A DNA stretch of 6,162 nt from Hydrogenophaga intermedia. Lineage in GTDB: Bacteria > Pseudomonadota > Gammaproteobacteria > Burkholderiales > Burkholderiaceae_C. Of the stretch, positions 5,417 through 6,162 are shown piece by piece. Within the stretch, counting starts at the first letter, position 1; the number at the start of each line of letters is the position of its first letter. The stretch is taken from positions 1-6,162 of the forward strand of contig CAMBOY010000190.1 of the NCBI GenBank assembly GCA_945869245.1, given 5' to 3'. Made by a program: the position numbers and the translations under genes. The notes beneath the pieces were generated by a model, which was not told where the DNA came from, made no database searches, and saw nothing but the letters and a program-made list of their open reading frames with translations.

Positions 5417-6130
5417 TGCATTCGGCCTATTCCCGATGGGTTGAAGCGTGATGTCATCAAAGCGTTCGAACTCGCCCTCCCAGTTCTCTTCCCCTGGAAT
5501 TTCTGGGATAGCCTTCCAGTACAGAGGTTTCGCCCAATTCACATTCCCCGCGGTAGCCACCATCGAATGTGGAGTCCCCGTCGATGTTGGCTTAAGGTAG
5601 CTTCTCATTCGCTCGTCTTTAAAATTTAGACCAGCGTGATCCGACGAGCTTTTCATTAGATCGATCAATCCGTCCAATGCCATCTTGGCCTCGCCATGAG
5701 AGGGTGAGTTGCCCCGGTGAATGAAATGATTCCGCGCATCTCTAGCGCCTGTAAGCTTTTCGTACACATGCTCTGACATAAGCCCCTTCTGGTACATCAG
5801 TTCGACTTTGTGTGCGGCAGACCATTGCTGTGACTCAAGAAACTTCTTCCGCTTTGCAATTTGAGAGGATCTCGCTTCTTCAATGACGCGAACCCGCCAC
5901 ATTTGATCCAGAATTTGTTCAACGCAAATCCAAGCGTGACTGAGAGACTCTCTCGTTTGGCCCTTAATGAAATATGTAAAGCTCGTTACCAACAGTGATG
6001 GCGATAAGTTATTCAGTACCTTCAAGACGAGCGCGCCCTCTCGGTAGGCGGCCTCAAGCTCGGCAGCAAGAATCGTCGGCGGATTCATCAGCACAATCGA
6101 ATTAGCACTTCCGGCGTCTCTATTTCCTAA
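5330..6130 (-). mobile_element. Probable integron gene cassette carrying the HEPN-like gene
   Basis: Bounded on the minus strand by the candidate cut points G/TTAGGA (6131/6130) and G/TTCCGC (5330/5329), giving an 801-bp unit. That is a typical cassette size: one promoterless-looking ORF, a short leader (42 nt to the ATG at 6088) and a terminal attC. Base composition changes sharply: 26/60 G+C in 5821-5880 against 48/60 in 4141-4200. The orientation is opposite to pdxH. No integrase gene is in the window, so the assignment rests on the boundaries, composition and stop-codon overlap. Confidence 0.45.
5411..6088 (-). CDS. HEPN-like domain protein, candidate RNase (cassette-borne)
   Basis: Function not known; described from sequence. 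From the ATG at 6088 it has 225 residues, probably soluble and mostly helical. The middle part fits a HEPN fold: a helix with AWICVEQILDQMW (about 52-64, E57), a charged segment (EEARSSQIAKRKKF), then ARDARNHFIHRG with the RNxxxH motif (R119, N120, H124), followed by a further helix KMALDGLIDLM. R-x4-H is the catalytic signature of HEPN RNases found in toxins, abortive-infection proteins and CRISPR effectors. The C-terminal ~75 residues, rich in Trp, Glu and Pro (VNWAKPLYWKAIPEI), match nothing I recognise. The frame stays open to the window edge, with TTG at 6142 and GTG at 6094 as other starts; if the cassette begins at 6130, the ATG or GTG is right. No clear Shine-Dalgarno. The gene is reliable, the HEPN call moderate, RNase activity inferred. 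Confidence 0.8.
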   Translation of the reverse strand: MNPPTILAAELEAAYREGALVLKVLNNLSPSLLVTSFTYFIKGQTRESLSHAWICVEQILDQMWRVRVIEEARSSQIAKRKKFLESQQWSAAHKVELMYQKGLMSEHVYEKLTGARDARNHFIHRGNSPSHGEAKMALDGLIDLMKSSSDHAGLNFKDERMRSYLKPTSTGTPHSMVATAGNVNWAKPLYWKAIPEIPGEENWEGEFERFDDITLQPIGNRPNAG

Positions 6131-6162
6131 CGACTTATGCAAATCGCCATTGCCACCGCGAG
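6125..6162 (-). other. Candidate right half of an upstream attC site
   Basis: On the minus strand the sequence ends GCATAAGTCGTTAGGA (6140-6125). CGTTAGG is the form usual at the right core of attC (GTTRRRY), with A instead of the final pyrimidine. This would be the attC of the preceding cassette, with the HEPN-like gene's cassette starting just after the G at 6131. The left half, needed to prove the fold, is outside the window. Confidence 0.35.

Noticed and set aside
5384..5629. Plus-strand 81-residue open frame inside the cassette
   Set aside because: Antisense to the 3' end of the HEPN-like gene, spans the attC core, and has no recognisable features.
1..6162. tRNA, rRNA, CRISPR array, insertion sequence or transposase
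   Set aside because: No cloverleaf, regularly spaced direct repeats, terminal inverted repeats with a transposase frame, or rRNA-like sequence was seen by eye on either strand.

Overview
The window is GC-rich chromosomal DNA (one 60-base line inside the ChaC gene, 4141-4200, is 48/60 G+C by hand count). Its densely packed genes have protein sequences that look like Burkholderiales, most likely a Comamonadaceae-type betaproteobacterium. That placement is a judgement from protein style and codon use, not a database result. The last ~830 bases differ: the gene there is much closer to 45-50% G+C and looks like an integron gene cassette.

Layout. (1) 1-750, minus strand: 3'-truncated short-chain dehydrogenase. 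(2) 789-1196, plus: glyoxalase I (gloA), divergent from the SDR with only 38 bp between start codons. (3) 1210-3300, minus: prolyl oligopeptidase-family serine peptidase, convergent with gloA with 13 bp between stop codons. (4) 3390-3887, minus: single-pass membrane protein with an OmpA-type peptidoglycan-binding domain, closed by a clear rho-independent terminator at 3336-3368. (5) 3967-4641, plus: ChaC-type gamma-glutamylcyclotransferase, overlapping by 4 bp (ATGA) the start of (6) pdxH, pyridoxamine 5'-phosphate oxidase, 4638-5273. (7) 5274-5410: non-coding, holding a candidate attC recombination site (5324-5416). (8) 5411-6088, minus: a HEPN-like protein with an RNHFIH motif, whose stop codon lies inside the candidate attC core. 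A second candidate attC half-site sits at the right edge.

How the genes fit together. Genes 1-6 look like ordinary housekeeping metabolism: methylglyoxal detoxification by GloA uses glutathione, ChaC degrades glutathione, and PdxH makes pyridoxal phosphate. Only chaC-pdxH look co-transcribed. The notable part is the right end. A low-GC gene on the minus strand, flanked by attC-like cores and abutting the 3' end of pdxH, is best explained as the last cassette of a chromosomal integron (array and integrase off the right edge) or a cassette inserted at a secondary site. It encodes a probable HEPN RNase-type protein, a fold common in toxins and antiphage systems.
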